A stretch of 64,000 nucleotides of DNA from Streptomyces albireticuli (GCF_002192455.1 NZ_CP021744.1:744001-808000); one strand, 5' to 3'. Positions 51,137 to 59,857 are shown, counted from the stretch's first letter. The notes: a model not told the origin generated them from the letters alone. Made by a program: numbers and translations.

Positions 51137-52264
51137 ATGACTCCGACGACACGGCCGTCCGGTCATGTCCTGGGTGTCGACTCCGGCGGCTCGGGCGTCC
51201 GTGTCGCCCTGGCCCCCGCCGACGGCGGGGGCTCTTCGCTGCGCTGGTCCTCCTCCGTGCCCGTCGCCGTCGGCCCGGGCGGCATCGACGCCCGCGGCCT
51301 CCTGGAGCAGGTGCTGACCGCTGCCCGCGAGCTCCTCGGGCGCGCGGGCGGCGGGTGCTGCGAGGCCGTCTGTGTGGGCGCGGCCGGCATGGCCGGGATG
51401 GGGGACGGACTCCGCGCCGTCCTGCCGTCCGCCTTGCGCGAGGCGCTCGGCACCCGGCGGCTCGCCCTGGCCTCGGACGCGGTGACCGCGTACGTGGGGG
51501 CCCTGGGGCAGCGCCCCGGGGTCGTCGTGGCGGCCGGCACGGGCATGGTGGCCCTGGGGACGGACCTGACCCCCGAAGGCGGCTGGCGGCGCGCGGACGG
51601 CTGGGGGCACCTGCTCGGGGACTGCGGCGGCGGCGCCTGGATCGGGCGCGCCGGGCTGGAAGCGGCCATGCGGGCGCACGACGGGCGGGCCGGCGGTTCG
51701 AAGGCGTTGCTCGACCGGCTGCGCGCGGTGTTCGGTCCGGCGGAAGGGCTGCCGGGGCTGCTGTACCCGCGGGCGGACCGTCCGGCCGTGCTCGCCTCGT
51801 TCGCCCCGGAGGTCGCCGCGTGCGCGGCGGCCGACCCGGTCGCCGCCGCCATCCTCCGCGAGGCCGCCTGGCACATCGCCGGCGCGGCGGCCGCGGCCTG
51901 CCCGCCGGCCACCGCTACCGCGGACCGGCCCCCCAATATGTCCGGCATCTCCGATATCTCCCTCACATCCGGCCGGACGTTTTCCGGCCGGAAATCCGCG
52001 GATCCGGATGCGGGGACGCCCCCGGGCGAGGCGACGGAGGGGGCCGGTGCGACGTGTGAAGTGGCACTCGTCGGCGGATTGTTCCGGATGGGCGATCCCT
52101 TGCTCGCACCCGTGCGCGAAGAGTTGCAAAAGCAACTACCTCACGCGCGGCCGGTCGACGCCGTGGGCGAACCGCTGGACGGCGCATTACGCGTGGCGGG
52201 AGCGTTGGTGACGGACAGTCTCCTGGTGCCGGCCGACCCCGCGATGCTCCGTATCATTTGCTGA
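51137..52264 (+). CDS. BadF/BadG/BcrA/BcrD-type ATPase, N-acetylglucosamine-kinase-like (TTA codon)
   Basis: A 375-residue ASKHA-fold kinase: VLGVDSGGSGVRVALA (phosphate 1), CVGAAGMAGMGDGL, ALASDAVTAYVGALG, VVVAAGTGMVALG (phosphate 2), WGHLLGDCGGGAWIGRAGLEAAM and CEVALVGGLFRMGDPLL (adenosine). Between the fourth and last blocks lies an extra low-complexity piece of about 45 residues (around residues 255-300) encoded by DNA rich in TCCGGCCGGA repeats. Codon 351 is TTA (52187-52189), so expression should need bldA. Sugar substrate unknown. It lies 46 bases after ung. Confidence 0.85.
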   Translation: MTPTTRPSGHVLGVDSGGSGVRVALAPADGGGSSLRWSSSVPVAVGPGGIDARGLLEQVLTAARELLGRAGGGCCEAVCVGAAGMAGMGDGLRAVLPSALREALGTRRLALASDAVTAYVGALGQRPGVVVAAGTGMVALGTDLTPEGGWRRADGWGHLLGDCGGGAWIGRAGLEAAMRAHDGRAGGSKALLDRLRAVFGPAEGLPGLLYPRADRPAVLASFAPEVAACAAADPVAAAILREAAWHIAGAAAAACPPATATADRPPNMSGISDISLTSGRTFSGRKSADPDAGTPPGEATEGAGATCEVALVGGLFRMGDPLLAPVREELQKQLPHARPVDAVGEPLDGALRVAGALVTDSLLVPADPAMLRIIC

Positions 52265-52370
52265 ACACTCATTCATTCGTCGTATGCGCAGGCGAATAAA
52301 TCCGGACAGACAAGACCGGGACGGACCCACCCGAACAGTCCGGTGCGATGAACGACTAACATGCGGCGCC

Positions 52371-53315
52371 ATGAGCTCCCCCACAGGGCCCGCGCCTGGC
52401 CTGCCCGTACGAATGCCGCGACCCCGTCAGCCCGGACGGCATCGGCGACCGGAGCCAGCGGCCGCGCCGGTGGGTGCGCCTCCGCTGGTCCTCGCCGTGC
52501 CGGGCACACCCGAGCCCGCCACCCGCGGCCTCGCCGAGGAGATCCTGAGCATCGCCCGCTCCGAGCTCCCCGGCATCGACGCGCGGATCGGCTACGTCGA
52601 CGCCGAGGGCGACAGCGGCGGCTACCCGTCGCTGGAGTCCGTCCTCGCGCACGCGGCCGCCCAGCGCGCCGCTCGCGCGCGCGAAGCCGAGGCCTCGGGC
52701 AGCGCGGAGGACGCCGCCGACTCCTGGGACCGCTGGCCCACCGCCATCACCGTGCCGCTGCTCGCCGGACCCGACAACGCGCTGCTCCGGCGGATACGCC
52801 AGTCGGTCATGAACAGCGGCTCCGTCACCGAGCTCACCGACACGCTCGGCCCGCACCCGCTGCTCGCCGAGGCGCTGCACGTGCGCCTCTCGGAGGCCGG
52901 GCTGGCCCGCGCCGACCGCGCCCGACTGTTCACAGTTGCAACCGCTGCCGACGGGATCATCCTGGCGACGGTGGGCGGCGAGGAGGCCGTGCAGGCCGCC
53001 GGCATCACCGGGATGCTGCTCTCCGCCCGTCTGGCCGTGCCGGTCCTGGCCGCCGCGCTGGACGAGGAGGGCGCCATCGCCCGCGCCGCCGAGCAACTGC
53101 GCGGTTCCGGCTCCCGGCAGCTGGCGCTCGCGCCGTGCCTGATCGGCCCCGAGGTGGCCGAGGGTCTCGCCGCCGACGCCGCGCGTGAGATCTCCTGCGC
53201 GGCGGCCGAGCCGCTGGGCGCCTACCCGGCGATCGGCAAGCTGGCGCTCGCGAAGTACGCGAGCGTGCTGGGCATCACCCCCCAGCCGGCTCCGCAGGGC
53301 GTACCGGGCCGCTGA
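52371..53315 (+). CDS. Sirohydrochlorin chelatase/CbiX-like protein
   Basis: A 314-residue protein with two chelatase-like halves: PPLVLAVPGTPEPATRGLAEEILSIARSELPGIDARIGYVDAEG (residues ~40-85) and later TAITVPLLAGPDNALLRRIRQSV...LTDTLGPHPLLAEALHVRL. CbiX/SirB enzymes insert Co or Fe into sirohydrochlorin; the catalytic His of the first half (usually HG) is replaced here by PG (AVPGTP), so activity may differ. I chose the ATG at 52371; the reading above it has no start signal. Streptomyces have several such paralogues. Confidence 0.82.
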   Translation: MSSPTGPAPGLPVRMPRPRQPGRHRRPEPAAAPVGAPPLVLAVPGTPEPATRGLAEEILSIARSELPGIDARIGYVDAEGDSGGYPSLESVLAHAAAQRAARAREAEASGSAEDAADSWDRWPTAITVPLLAGPDNALLRRIRQSVMNSGSVTELTDTLGPHPLLAEALHVRLSEAGLARADRARLFTVATAADGIILATVGGEEAVQAAGITGMLLSARLAVPVLAAALDEEGAIARAAEQLRGSGSRQLALAPCLIGPEVAEGLAADAAREISCAAAEPLGAYPAIGKLALAKYASVLGITPQPAPQGVPGR

Positions 53316-53375
53316 GCGGCGCGCACGACGCACGAGCTGTACACGCCTGACGGGCCCGATCGGCCGTCCGGTGTC

Positions 53376-53411
53376 CGGAGAGGGGCTCCCGCCCGGCGGG
53401 GGCCCCTCCGG
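53376..53411. terminator. Hairpin after the chelatase-like gene
   Basis: CCGGAGAGGGGCTCCCGCC pairs with GCGGGGGCCCCTCCGG across a short CG-rich loop with two small bulges. It lies 61 bases after the chelatase stop, between convergent genes. A 15-base direct repeat (GGCACGTCCGGGGCC) follows within the next 40 bases. Confidence 0.6.
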
Positions 53412-53582
53412 CACGTCCGGGGCCCCCAGGCACGTCCGGGGCCGGATCCGCGCCGACGGCGGACCGGTGCCGCGCTCGCGGGAGCCCTGAGGGTCTCACC
53501 CTGGAGTTCAGCTTGAGGGTGTGGCGCGAGGTGGGTCCTGAGCCCGCACGGCCGGGTCCACCCGTCCCGGCGCCCGCACGCC

Positions 53583-54647
53583 TCAGGCGAAGATCACACA
53601 GGACGCGGCGGCCACCGGGAGCGTGCCGCCGGGCCGCGGTATGCCGGTGGCCGGATCGACGGTGAACCACGCGACGTCGCCGGAGCGCTCGTTGGCCGCG
53701 TACAGGTGGCGCCCCGAGGGGTGCAGCGTCAGGTCCCGGGGCCAGCGGCCCCCGCAGCCGACCGCCGAGCGGAGTTCGAGGCCGTCGCCCGAGGCGTCGA
53801 GAGCGAGGGTGGTGACGCTGTCGTGTCCGCGGTTGGCGACCCACAGGAACCGCCCGTCGGGCGAGATCACGGGCGCCGACGGATAGTTCACGACCCCGGC
53901 GTCCGGCGGTACGACGCGCGTCTCACCCAACGGCTCCAAGGCCCCCTTCGCCGCGTCCCAGCGGCACACCGTGACCGTCGACTCCAGTTCGTTGAGCACA
54001 TAGGCCCGGTCGCCTCGCGGGTGGAAGGCGAGGTGCCGGGGGCCCGTGCCGGGCCGCAGCGCCGTCTCGTGGTGCGGGCGGGGCAGGCCGGACACCGGGT
54101 CCAGGGCGTGGATCCACACGGAGTCCGTGCCGAGGTCGACGGCGAGGAGCCAGCGGCCGGAGGGGTCGGGCACGACGGCGTGCGCGTGCGGCGCCTCCTG
54201 CCGGTCGGCGACCGGACCGCCGCCCCGGTGCGGCAGGACCGCCGCGGGCGCGCCGAGGCCGCCGCCCGTACGGACCGGCAGGGCGCTCACACTGCCCGAA
54301 CCGTAGTTGGCGGTGAACACGTGCGTGCCCGCGAAGACGAGGTGGGTGGGGCCGTCGCCCCGCACGGGCACGGGCCTACCGAGCGGCTCGGGCCGGGCGG
54401 GGTCGGCGAGGGAGAAGGCCGCCACGGCGCCCTCGTCGGTCTCGCTCACCGCGTAGAGGACGTCCGCGCCGGGCGAGAGCGCGAGGAACGACGGGTTCAC
54501 GACCGCGTCGGTGGAGTGCACCGGCGTCAGGACACCGGTGTCCGGGTCGGCCTCGGCGACGGTCAGACCGGGGCCGCCCGCCTCCGTGAACGAACCGATG
54601 TACGCGAGACTCCCCCGACGCCTCGGCCGTGCGCTGCTGATCACCAT
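53583..54647 (-). CDS. Lactonase family protein (7-bladed beta-propeller, Pgl-like)
   Basis: A 354-residue propeller of the 6-phosphogluconolactonase/carboxy-cis,cis-muconate cyclase type: LAYIGSFTEAGGPGLTVAEADPDTG, NPSFLALSPGADVLYAVSE, GDGPTHLVFAGTHVFTANYGSGSVSALPV, HAHAVVPDPSGRWLLAVDLGTDSV, GPRHLAFHPRGDRAYVLNEL, RWPRDLTLHPSGRHLYAANERSGDVAWF. The ATG at 54647 follows GGGGAGGG. Probably cytosolic. The lactone substrate is unproven. Confidence 0.9.
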   Translation of the reverse strand: MVISSARPRRRGSLAYIGSFTEAGGPGLTVAEADPDTGVLTPVHSTDAVVNPSFLALSPGADVLYAVSETDEGAVAAFSLADPARPEPLGRPVPVRGDGPTHLVFAGTHVFTANYGSGSVSALPVRTGGGLGAPAAVLPHRGGGPVADRQEAPHAHAVVPDPSGRWLLAVDLGTDSVWIHALDPVSGLPRPHHETALRPGTGPRHLAFHPRGDRAYVLNELESTVTVCRWDAAKGALEPLGETRVVPPDAGVVNYPSAPVISPDGRFLWVANRGHDSVTTLALDASGDGLELRSAVGCGGRWPRDLTLHPSGRHLYAANERSGDVAWFTVDPATGIPRPGGTLPVAAASCVIFA

Positions 54648-54750
54648 GCCGCCCTCCCCTTGGACCACGTGTGTCTCCGACGCTACACGCAGACACCGAC
54701 AGAGCGAGGTCAGGGACGTGTCAGGGAACGGTCGGTGTCCTGGAACGGGC

Positions 54751-54790
54751 TCCGGGACCGCCCGGCACACAGGTGCCGGACGGTCCCGGA
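54751..54790. terminator. Hairpin between the FUSC gene and the lactonase gene
   Basis: TCCGGGACCG-C-CCGGCAC and GTGCCGG-A-CGGTCCCGGA form a long stem with one C/A mismatch and a short ACAG-type loop. It follows the end of the minus-strand FUSC gene by 33 bases, so it probably terminates that transcript before the lactonase promoter. Confidence 0.7.
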
Positions 54791-54822
54791 GAAGGGGACG
54801 CGGGGAGCGACGGCGGGGCGCG

Positions 54823-56364
54823 TCAGGCCTCGGCGAACACCCCGCGCGGGTTGCCGCGCAGCGGCTTGGCGAGCGAGGAGATCGCCTCCTCCAGCTCGCG
54901 CAGGTGGGCGAGCGCGCGCTCGGCGCCGGGGTGGTGGTGGGGAACGGCGTCGAGGGCCGCGGCGGCCAGGGGCGCCTGCTCCCCGCCGGGCGCGACCAGA
55001 CCGTGGAGCGCCGTCTCGACCCGCTGGCAGGCGGCGGTGAGCCGGGCGTCGTGCGAGGCGTCCGGGTCGGCCGCGACCGCCGCCAGGCCACGGGCCTGCC
55101 GGGCGCAGTCGTCGAGGTGCGCCATGACCTGCCGGGCGCGCTCCTTGCGGACGCGCAGGGGGCTGAGCGGGTGCAGGAGGGGTGCGAGGGAGACCCGGAC
55201 CTTGCCGAGGAGCAGTTCGAGCTCGGCGACGTGCGGGGCGGGGTCGGCGGACTCGTCGCCCGCCAGCCGCCGGGCGGTCTCCGCGGTGCAGTGCCGCACG
55301 GCCAGCAGGGCGCGCTGTATCCAGGCGTCGGTGGCCGCGTGGGTGGTGACGGGCAGGACGAGGGCGACGGCGAGCGCCGCCCCGGCGGCGCCCACGAGGG
55401 TCTGCTCGAAGCGCAGGGTGAGCAGCCCGGGGTGGAGCACGCCGAGGAGCCCGTAGAGGAGACCGGCCATGACGGTCACGAAGAACATCATCCAGCTGTA
55501 CGAGGGCGCGGCCGTGTAGAAGATCCCGAAGACGCAGACGGCGACGAGGAGGGCGGTGGGCCCGGGCGCCCCGTGCAGCGGCACCGCGACCAGGAGGCCG
55601 ACGGCGATGCCGGCCAGGGTGCCGACGACGCGGCGGAAGCCGCGCACGAGGGTCTCGCCGCGCGAGGCGGTGTTGACGAAGATCCACCAGGCGGTGCCGA
55701 CGGCCCAGTACCAGCGCTCGTCGGAGACGAGCTGGCCGACGCCGAGGGCGATGGCGCACGCGAAGGTGTTCTGGAAGGCCTGCCGGGTCGTGGGACGGGC
55801 GAGGCCGCGGGCGGCCAGCGGGGCGGGGCCGGCGGGCGGCGGGGTGCGGCGCTCGAAACACCAGACGCCGAAGCGGACGAGCCCGCACGCCGCGAGGGAC
55901 AGCAGCACGGCCAGGTACAGCTGGGGCAGCTGCGCGGGGACGGCGTGCAGGAACTGCGTGGCGAAGAACATCATGAAGCCGAAGATCCCGAGCGCCTGTC
56001 CGCGCGGGCCCCAGCGGCGGGCGTAGACCCCGCAGAAGACGACCGCGAGGAAGGCCGCGTCGCGCAGCAGCGGCAGGCCGTGCAGGGAAGCGGCCAGCGC
56101 GAGCACGGGGAAGCCGACGACGGGCAGCAGCGCGGTGGTGACCACCTGGCGCCGCGCGGTCGGGTCGCCGACGGTGAACATGGCGAGCAGCGCCGCCAGG
56201 CCGCCCGCGATGGTGGCGGGCAGCGGCAGGCCGGACAGCTCCACGACGGTGACCGCGAAGCCCACGCCCAGGACGGCGCGGGCCGCGGTGCGCAGCCTGA
56301 CCCGGCCCGGGTCCGGTGCCACGAACATTCTCTTCAGAGCTGCCGCCCTTCTACGTTCCGGCAT
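54823..56364 (-). CDS. FUSC family aromatic-acid-exporter-like membrane protein
   Basis: A 513-residue inner-membrane protein with two sets of about five hydrophobic helices (for example AVLGVGFAVTVVELSGLPLPATIAGGLAALLAMF and FACAIALGVGQLVSDERWYWAVGTAWWIFVNTASRGETLVRGFRRVVGTLAGIAVGLL) and a cytosolic helical tail of ~200 residues. The repeat GETLVRGFRRVVGTLAG is typical of FUSC/AaeB proteins, which export aromatic or other organic acids. It is divergent from an Lrp/AsnC regulator; a 9-mer repeated three times lies between them. Confidence 0.88.
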   Translation of the reverse strand: MPERRRAAALKRMFVAPDPGRVRLRTAARAVLGVGFAVTVVELSGLPLPATIAGGLAALLAMFTVGDPTARRQVVTTALLPVVGFPVLALAASLHGLPLLRDAAFLAVVFCGVYARRWGPRGQALGIFGFMMFFATQFLHAVPAQLPQLYLAVLLSLAACGLVRFGVWCFERRTPPPAGPAPLAARGLARPTTRQAFQNTFACAIALGVGQLVSDERWYWAVGTAWWIFVNTASRGETLVRGFRRVVGTLAGIAVGLLVAVPLHGAPGPTALLVAVCVFGIFYTAAPSYSWMMFFVTVMAGLLYGLLGVLHPGLLTLRFEQTLVGAAGAALAVALVLPVTTHAATDAWIQRALLAVRHCTAETARRLAGDESADPAPHVAELELLLGKVRVSLAPLLHPLSPLRVRKERARQVMAHLDDCARQARGLAAVAADPDASHDARLTAACQRVETALHGLVAPGGEQAPLAAAALDAVPHHHPGAERALAHLRELEEAISSLAKPLRGNPRGVFAEA

Positions 56365-56455
56365 GAAAAAGGCGCCGCGGGATCATCCGCAGCGCCATCG
56401 ACTGCTCCATCACAACATCTCATCGGCTGTTGGCTCAAGAGAGGCGAATTCCACT

Positions 56456-56604
56456 GGACCAATGGCACACTCCTGAGGCCATGGTTCCGGCCGGAGGAGG
56501 ACCAATGGCGCCCTCGCCCGGCCGCCGGTCCGCATGGCGTGGTCCCGTCACGCCTCCGAAAGGCCGTCGAGAGGCTCTCCGGGCCGAGGGGATGAGCCAT
56601 TGGT
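56456..56604. promoter_or_regulatory. Three copies of ACCAATGGC between FUSC and Lrp genes
   Basis: ACCAATGGC occurs at 56458-56466 and 56501-56509 in one orientation, and as its exact complement GCCATTGGT at 56596-56604. Lrp/AsnC proteins bind several spaced half-sites, often wrapping DNA. In a 285-base divergent region a triple perfect 9-mer is unlikely by chance, so this is a candidate operator for the adjacent Lrp-type regulator. Confidence 0.6.
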
Positions 56605-56649
56605 ACATTGACCGGCCGGGAATCCCGACCATGAGGAGGCCGTCGGCGC

Positions 56650-57132
56650 ATGGCTGTGGACGCTTTGGACTCGAAGATCCTCCGTTTGCTGCTGGAGCAG
56701 CCACGCACCAGCGTGCGCGAGTACGCGCGGCTGCTGGGCATCGCGCGCGGCACGCTCCAGGCCCGCCTGGACCGGCTGGAGCGGGACGGTGTGATCACGG
56801 GGACGGGGCCGCGCCTCTCGCCCGCCGCGCTCGGCCACCCCGTGCTGGCCTTCGTCCACATCGAGGTCACCCAGGGCCATCTCGACCCGGTCGCGACGTC
56901 GCTGGCCGAGGTCCCCGAGATCATCGAGGCCTTCTCCATCACCGGGGGCGGCGACATGATGGCGCGCGTCGTCGCGCGGGACGCCGGGCACCTGGAGGAC
57001 GTGATCCAGCTGCTCGTCCAGCTCCCCGGGGTGGTGCGTACCCGCACGGAGGTCGTACTGCGCGAACGGGTTCCGTATCGGATGGTGCCGCTCGTGGACG
57101 CGGTGGGGCGGGCGGCTCAGCGGAATTCGTGA
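56650..57132 (+). CDS. Lrp/AsnC family transcriptional regulator
   Basis: A 160-residue regulator. The N-terminal helix-turn-helix is LDSKILRLLLEQPRTSVREYARLLGIARGTLQARLDRLERDGVITG; the C-terminal RAM domain reads VLAFVHIEVTQGHLDPVATSLAEVPEIIEAFSITGGGDMMARVVARDAGHLEDVIQLLVQLPGVVRTRTEVVL. It senses an amino acid or other small molecule. The ATG is preceded by GAGGAGG. Divergent from the FUSC exporter, which it probably controls. Confidence 0.93.
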   Translation: MAVDALDSKILRLLLEQPRTSVREYARLLGIARGTLQARLDRLERDGVITGTGPRLSPAALGHPVLAFVHIEVTQGHLDPVATSLAEVPEIIEAFSITGGGDMMARVVARDAGHLEDVIQLLVQLPGVVRTRTEVVLRERVPYRMVPLVDAVGRAAQRNS

Positions 57133-57568
57133 CACCGTCCTGGCCGCCGGACGTGATTACGTCCGCATCCTGCGGCGCATGAGCATCTCCCCCATTCAGC
57201 GGAAACACGTTCCTTGCATTCCCCGGCAGGCCTCGGTCATTTTCGATCTCGACGGAACACGTGGGCAGTAGGCCGAGGAATGACGAGCCGGTGGACGGGC
57301 CCTCACGACGCCCCGTGCCCTCACCCGTACGCCTCCCACGTGCGCCGCTTCGCCGTACCTCTCCAGCGGGGTCCGCCGGCACCCTCGCGTCCGGCGCGTC
57401 GGGCTGTTTTCCCCATGCCCCGGAAGGAATTCGACGCGAAGGTGGTCCACGGGTGGGTCGCGGGAGGTGAGCGAGGGGCCTCGGTTTCTCCTGGCGAAAG
57501 AGTTGGTGCGATCATCTGCTCGCCCGGCTCGACAAGCGAGAATCGGCACGTGAGAAACAGAGGCATAG
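57133..57568. other. 436-base intergenic region before the D,D-carboxypeptidase
   Basis: No gene recognised. Small open frames here lack ribosome sites or family resemblance. The carboxypeptidase promoter should lie here; GGAACACGTGGG near 57251 and GCGGAAACACG near 57200 are AT-richer spots, but I could not assign -35/-10 boxes. The leader before the gene is AT-richer than average. Confidence 0.4.
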
Positions 57569-58498
57569 ATGGAGCGATGTGAGGGAAGACCGGCCCGCCG
57601 CTGGGGCGCGGCCCTGATCGCCTCGACCGCGGCGGTCGCCGTCGCACTCCCCGCGACGACCGCGGAGGCCGCCACCGGCCCGGCCGTGGCCGCGAAGGGC
57701 GCGTTCCTGCTCGACAGCGGCAAGAACCGCCAGCTGTGGGCCAAGGACGCCGACACCAGACGGCAGATGGCCAGCACCACCAAGATCATGACCGCCACGG
57801 TCGTCCTGGACACCCGGGGCGTCGACCTCGACAAGAAGGTCACCGTCAAGCAGTCCTACCGCGACTACGTGGCGCGGAACGGGGCGAGCACCGCCGACCT
57901 GCGGACCGGCGACAAGATGACCGTGCGGCAGCTGCTGTACGGCCTGATGCTGCCGTCCGGGTGCGACGCGGCGTACGCGCTCGCCGACACCTTCGGCGCG
58001 GGCAAGACCGAGTCGGCGCGCACCACCTCGTTCATCGCCAAGATGAACAAGAAGGCCGCCGACCTGGGCATGAAGAACACCAAGTACGACTCCTTCGACG
58101 GCATATCGGCGAAGGGCGCCAACTACACCTCGGCGCGCGATGCGGCCAAGCTCGCCGGCCACGCGCTCTCCAACAGCACGTTCCGCACGGTCGTGAAGAC
58201 GACGTCCACCCAGCAGAAGGCGGCGAACGTCAACCGCACGTACTACTGGGACAACACGAACAAGCTGCTGGGCTCCTACAAGGGTGCGCTCGGCATCAAG
58301 ACGGGCACCGGCACCGCGGCCGGACCCTGCCTGGTCTTCGCCGCCCAGCGCGACGGCCGGACCGTCGTGGGCGTCCTCCTCAACGACCCCACGCAGCGCT
58401 ATCCGGACGCCGTGAAGATGCTGGACTGGGCCTTCAAGACGAAGACCAGGTCCGACGTGAAGCTCCGCCGGCTTCCGGAGTCGGCGCAGCGGGACTGA
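57569..58498 (+). CDS. D-alanyl-D-alanine carboxypeptidase (penicillin-binding protein, S11)
   Basis: A 309-residue exported serine peptidase. Signal peptide: basic start, then WGAALIASTAAVAVALPATTAEAA. Catalytic motifs: SxxK as STTK in MASTTKIM, SxN-like SGC in LMLPSGCDAAYALAD, and KTG in LGIKTGTGTAAGP. It trims the terminal D-Ala of peptidoglycan stem peptides outside the membrane. No C-terminal membrane anchor is seen, so it may be secreted or loosely bound. The middle motif is SGC, not SGN, as in some Streptomyces homologues. Ends at a strong terminator. Confidence 0.93.
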   Translation: MERCEGRPARRWGAALIASTAAVAVALPATTAEAATGPAVAAKGAFLLDSGKNRQLWAKDADTRRQMASTTKIMTATVVLDTRGVDLDKKVTVKQSYRDYVARNGASTADLRTGDKMTVRQLLYGLMLPSGCDAAYALADTFGAGKTESARTTSFIAKMNKKAADLGMKNTKYDSFDGISAKGANYTSARDAAKLAGHALSNSTFRTVVKTTSTQQKAANVNRTYYWDNTNKLLGSYKGALGIKTGTGTAAGPCLVFAAQRDGRTVVGVLLNDPTQRYPDAVKMLDWAFKTKTRSDVKLRRLPESAQRD

Positions 58499-58542
58499 TG
58501 CCCGTCGCCGCGGATGCATGCATGTCTGGGTAACTGAATGAT

Positions 58543-58576
58543 GCCCCTATGGGAGTGCTCCCATAGGGGCTTTTTT
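58543..58576 (+). terminator. Intrinsic terminator of the carboxypeptidase gene
   Basis: GCCCCTATGGGAG and CTCCCATAGGGGC form a perfect 13-bp stem with a TG loop, followed directly by TTTTTT (58571-58576). The clearest Rho-independent terminator in the window, 45 bases after the stop. Confidence 0.92.
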
Positions 58577-58623
58577 GCGGGCCTGTCAGTCTTTCGGCAT
58601 TGCCTGCCGGCCTCGCCGCTCCC

Positions 58624-59046
58624 TCAGCCGAGGAAGGAAAGGCGGACCTGACGGTCCGGGTTGTCCACGTTCGTATCGACCAGGACGACCGACTGCCATG
58701 TCCCCAGGGCCAGTTCGCCCCCGACCACCGGGAGCGTGGCGTGCGGCGGCACCAGGGCGGGGAGGACATGGTCCCGGCCGTGACCAGGGGTGCCGTGGCG
58801 ATGACGCCACCGGTCGTCGGCCGGGAGGAGGTCGTGGAGGGCGGCCAGGAGATCGTCGTCGCTGCCGGCACCGGTCTCGATCACGGCCAGGCCGGCGGTG
58901 GCGTGGGGGGTGAAGACGTTGAGCAGGCCGTCCCGCCCCCGGGCGGTCTCCTGGAGGAATGCGGAGCACGCGTCCGTCAGGTCGTAAACGGTCTCGACGG
59001 AGCCCGTCGGGACGTTGATCGTGCGGGTGGTGAAGGTGTCAGCCAT
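58624..59046 (-). CDS. YjbQ family protein (UPF0047)
   Basis: A 140-residue single-domain protein: INVPTGSVETVYDLTDACSAFLQE, GLLNVFTPHATAGLAVIETG, NVDNPDRQVRLSFLG. The histidines in TPHATAGL and GTPGHGRDHVLPALVPPHATLPV form the metal/phosphate site. YjbQ shows thiamine-phosphate synthase activity in vitro, but the physiological role is unsettled. ATG at 59046. It lies 28 bases after the next upstream gene on the same strand. Confidence 0.92.
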   Translation of the reverse strand: MADTFTTRTINVPTGSVETVYDLTDACSAFLQETARGRDGLLNVFTPHATAGLAVIETGAGSDDDLLAALHDLLPADDRWRHRHGTPGHGRDHVLPALVPPHATLPVVGGELALGTWQSVVLVDTNVDNPDRQVRLSFLG

Positions 59047-59074
59047 TTCTTCACGGTAACCGCAGGGCTGATCC

Positions 59075-59857
59075 TCAGGGCGTCGGTGCCCCGCTCCGGG
59101 CGCGGTCGGGCGCGACGCCGGGGCCGCCGGGCGGGCCGGCCGGGGTGTTCCGGTCGCCGTTCGGGGCGGGGTTCGGGTCGGGAGCCGGGACGGTCGGCGG
59201 TGACGAGCGCCGGGGTGCGGGCGGGGAGACCCGGCCGCCGGGGTCGATGCCCCCCGTCGTGCCGTTCGTGGTGCCGTTCGTGCTGCCGCCCACCGTGTCA
59301 CCTGAGATGCCGGTACTCGGGGACGGGCCGCGGGTGGCGGACGGAGGCGCGGTGGGGGACGGGCTCCGGGTCACGCCCGGGCTCGACGGGACGCCGGGAC
59401 CTCCGCTGGAGGTACGGCTCGGCTCCGGGCTCGGGCCGCGGGTCGAGGTGGCGGACGGCACGGGGGACGTGGTCCCGCCGCAGTGGGGTGCCGTGCCGCC
59501 GTCGGGGCAGGTCTGTGGCTTGTTGCCGCCGGGCGTGATCTTTTTGATCACGGAACCGCCGGTCTCGTCCCAGGTGGTGCCGGTCCGGGGTTCCTCCGCG
59601 ACGACCGCCGCGATGGGCTTTCCCTCGTGACGCTCGTACGCGTTGGCGCAGAAGAACGGGGTGACGAACACGGCGACGGCGACACCGAACCGGACCAGCC
59701 CGGCCTGGGCCCCGTCGAAAAATATCGTGCCGCCGAGCAGTCCCCCGCTCCCGAGCAGGCCGAAGAAGGTACCGAGGTCACCCAGGTGCGAGAGGATCCA
59801 GGTCACCACGCTGCCCGCGGCGGCCTCTGCTAACAGTCGGAAGATGAGCCTGACCAT
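59075..59857 (-). CDS. Hypothetical membrane protein with long Pro/Ser/Thr tail (TTA codon)
   Basis: A 260-residue protein not recognised as a family. Two or three hydrophobic segments (LIFRLLAEAAAGSVVTWILSHL, FFGLLGSGGLLGGTIFF, LVRFGVAVAVFVTPFFCANAY) are followed by ITPGGNKPQTCPDGGTAPHCGGTT and about 110 residues rich in Pro, Ser, Thr and Gly, probably outside the membrane and possibly glycosylated. I chose the ATG at 59857 because GGGGGAG precedes it. Codon 9 is TTA (59833-59831), which implies bldA control. It lies upstream of the YjbQ gene on the same strand. Confidence 0.7.
   Translation of the reverse strand: MVRLIFRLLAEAAAGSVVTWILSHLGDLGTFFGLLGSGGLLGGTIFFDGAQAGLVRFGVAVAVFVTPFFCANAYERHEGKPIAAVVAEEPRTGTTWDETGGSVIKKITPGGNKPQTCPDGGTAPHCGGTTSPVPSATSTRGPSPEPSRTSSGGPGVPSSPGVTRSPSPTAPPSATRGPSPSTGISGDTVGGSTNGTTNGTTGGIDPGGRVSPPAPRRSSPPTVPAPDPNPAPNGDRNTPAGPPGGPGVAPDRARSGAPTP

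Noticed and set aside
54511..56595. 694-codon plus-strand frame opposite the FUSC gene
   Set aside because: The minus strand encodes a clear FUSC membrane protein; the plus-strand frame is Gly/Glu/Arg-rich with no recognisable domain.
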